Origin: Corbicula japonica
Taxonomy: Eukaryota > Mollusca > Bivalvia > Venerida > Cyrenidae
Direction of reading: 5' to 3'
Assembly: GCA_038501625.1 (NCBI GenBank)
Contig: JAZAYU010000182.1
Coordinates: 992,001-1,056,000 of the forward strand
DNA: 64,000 nt
The position numbers and the translations under genes are program-made. Each line of letters opens with the position of its first letter. Within the stretch, counting starts at the first letter, position 1. Under the pieces are notes generated by a model, which was not told the DNA's origin, searched no databases, and saw only the letters and a list, made by a program, of their open reading frames with translations. Below, piece after piece: positions 57,005 through 60,000 of this stretch.

Positions 57005-60000
57005 AGCAAAGGTAGTTATTAATTCCCGGGGTAGTTATCACTTTTTTCGGACTGGCAAGTACGGAGCTCTCGACCAATCAGAATGCTTTAAATTCATAGG
57101 GGATATGATATTAGGCAATATCTGAACAAGAAGAAAACATTGTAGATCCTAATCTGATGGCACAGATGTGTGAGCTGTTCTGGATCTTTAAGAAAATTCA
57201 AACCACAACAAATCAACCTAATAGCTTATTTACTTCTAGCTGCTGGTGAATAGGTTAGTTTAAAGTTGAAAATTTGATCATATTAAATGTTTACTTTTTA
57301 CCCTGCCTACACATTTTTAAAGCCGCTGTCTCTTGACAAAGTATAAATATGGAATATTATAACAGTATGCATTCTGTAGGATCGTATTATTCGAGTTGTG
57401 TATGTAAACAATATCACACGAGACCAAAGGTCGAGCGTGATGTGGTTTACATACACAACGAGAAATAATACAAACCTACTGACTGCATACTGTCATAATG
57501 TTCCTTTTATTATATACCCTTCTTTCCAAATTAGCTGCATTAAATATTCTCCCAATTAGTTGAGATTTTCACCAATTAATGTATGCAGACACTGAGTTTA
57601 TATGATTTTATATTAATTATATGAATAGTTAGTTGTTAGATTATAATTTATTCTTAATTTTAATGGTTAAAGTGTTCAACACAATCTGGTATGTTCATAT
57701 AAATCATGACATGCTGTGAATGATTTCCAAACGGATGATCAATGGAGGTTAACTTTGCCATTCTTCACAGTCCTCAAAGAGATCTGAGAGGTACATACAT
57801 CATCATCATACCACAAATACAGTGATCACTTTTGTTTTTTTAAAACACAGAGTACCTTGGACCCATTGGGAAAAAGCAACTGGCAAAAATCAAGAAAACA
57901 ATAAAATATTCTACACTGTACACAAACCAACATTGTCACAAACTTTTTGAATTAACCTTCCTTGTATACTCAAAACAAATAAACACGCTCCCCAACTTAT
58001 GATATATCCTTATGCATCTGAACTGTGCCCCATGATGAATACTTCAATACATCACCCTGGCTATTTTTTATTTCATAAACAAGAGACCGTCGAAGACGGG
58101 TGATGCTCCCGAATGAGTACTTTGTCACAAAAACTGTTATTTGTATAACAATTGAGGTGAATTTTGAAAATAGTGTAGTGCTATAAAATCAGACAATTTT
58201 AAAATCCAACTACACCATTTTGCTTCAAGCTCATGCTGTGACCTTGACCTTTAAGCAAGTGACAAAAATGTTGCACACATATGTCCTCTCATTATGGTAA
58301 TCATTTCTGTAAAATAATTTTAAAATCCAACTTCAAACAACAAAGTTATGGGCAGGACACGATGTTGCTACAAGGTCTTGCTGTGACCTTGACCTTCAAG
58401 GTATTGACCCAAATGTTGCAGGCAACACATTGTCTCAATATGGTTATAATTTCTGCCAAATTATTTTAAAATCCGACTTCATATAACTAAGTTATGGGCA
58501 GGACACGATGTTGCTACAAGGTCATGCTGTGACCTTGACCTTAAAGGTAGTGACCCAAATTTTGCTCGTGACATGTCGTCTCATTATGGTGATCATTTCT
58601 GTGAAATAATTTTAAAATCCGACTTCAAATAACAAAGTTATGGGCCGGACAAATTTTTGCTACAAGGTCATGCTGTACCTTAACCTTCAAGGTAGTGACC
58701 CAAATTTTGGGAGCAACACGTCGTCTCATTATGGTGATCATTTCTGTTTTAATATTCCGTATAATGGTTTTTTTCGCGAGCATAATATTTTCGCTATTTT
58801 CGCGACCAACGTGAATTCGCTAAAATTAAAAACGCTAAAAATTCCCAACAACTTAAGAAGTCAATTTCTGTGAGCGCAAATTCGCTAAAATAACAACCGC
58901 AAAAATTAAAATTACGACAAAATCGCGAAAATGTTCGATCGCAAAAATAACCCATTATACGGTAATTCTAAAATCCGACTTCAAAAAACAAAGTTATGGG
59001 CCGGACACGATTTTGCTACAAGTTCATGCTGTGACCTTGACCTTCAAGGTAGCGAACCAAATGTTGCGTGCAACACGTTGTCTCATTATGGTAATAATTT
59101 CTGTGAAATAATTTTATAGTCTGATTTCAAATAAAAAAGTTATGGGCTGGTCATGAATGCGGGACGTATTGACGGACAGACAGACAACCCAGCGACTTTC
59201 TTCGGGGAGCATGATCAGTAATGTCGTCTGCTCAACTTTATGACATCATGTCAAGGAATGGCGATTTCCTGAAGACAACTTTTACCGTGATGCGCCCCTT
59301 AGGGCTTTTAAAGCATTATGGAGATGTTGTGTAAACCTCTGCAAACTCTTCAATGACTGTGACTTATGAAAACAGACAAATTATCCCTTTTCTCCATATA
59401 TACGCATTTTTATACATGTGCAACCAGTGCATTTTGGTCAGAAATAACCTAACAAATCAAAAAGCGAACAATTTAGATCCTGATCAGATGGCACAGATGT
59501 GCTGGCTGATCTGAATCTAAACTGTTGGCCCATGCTATAAAGGTGTATCTATAGAGGAAAGGGTTAAATGACTGTGGTTTATTAAAACCGGCAAATTATC
59601 TTGAAGCATGAGCTCTATATGAGAGCACACAAACAAACCTGTCGGGATGTACGGCAGGTGTGTAAGGGTTGTGCGAGGTCTCGGATAATAGGACCGCTTC
59701 AATTCTAACGCTAAACAAAGTAATAACGGCTCTCAATTTGTATCTTAAAGAAAAACCCTCTTAACTCTTAATTCCATAGACTTTTGTTACATGTGCAAAC
59801 AGTGTAGATCTAGATCAGATCAGCCAGCACATCTTTCCCATCTGATCAGGATCTACACTGATTGCATTTTGATTCATTAGGTTATTACTACTAAAAAGCA
59901 ACCAGCTTAGATACAGATCAGACAGCACAGGTATGCCGGTTGATCTGAAACTTCATAGGTTGCGCTTGCCATAAAACTGGTATACATGGAATAAAGGGTT

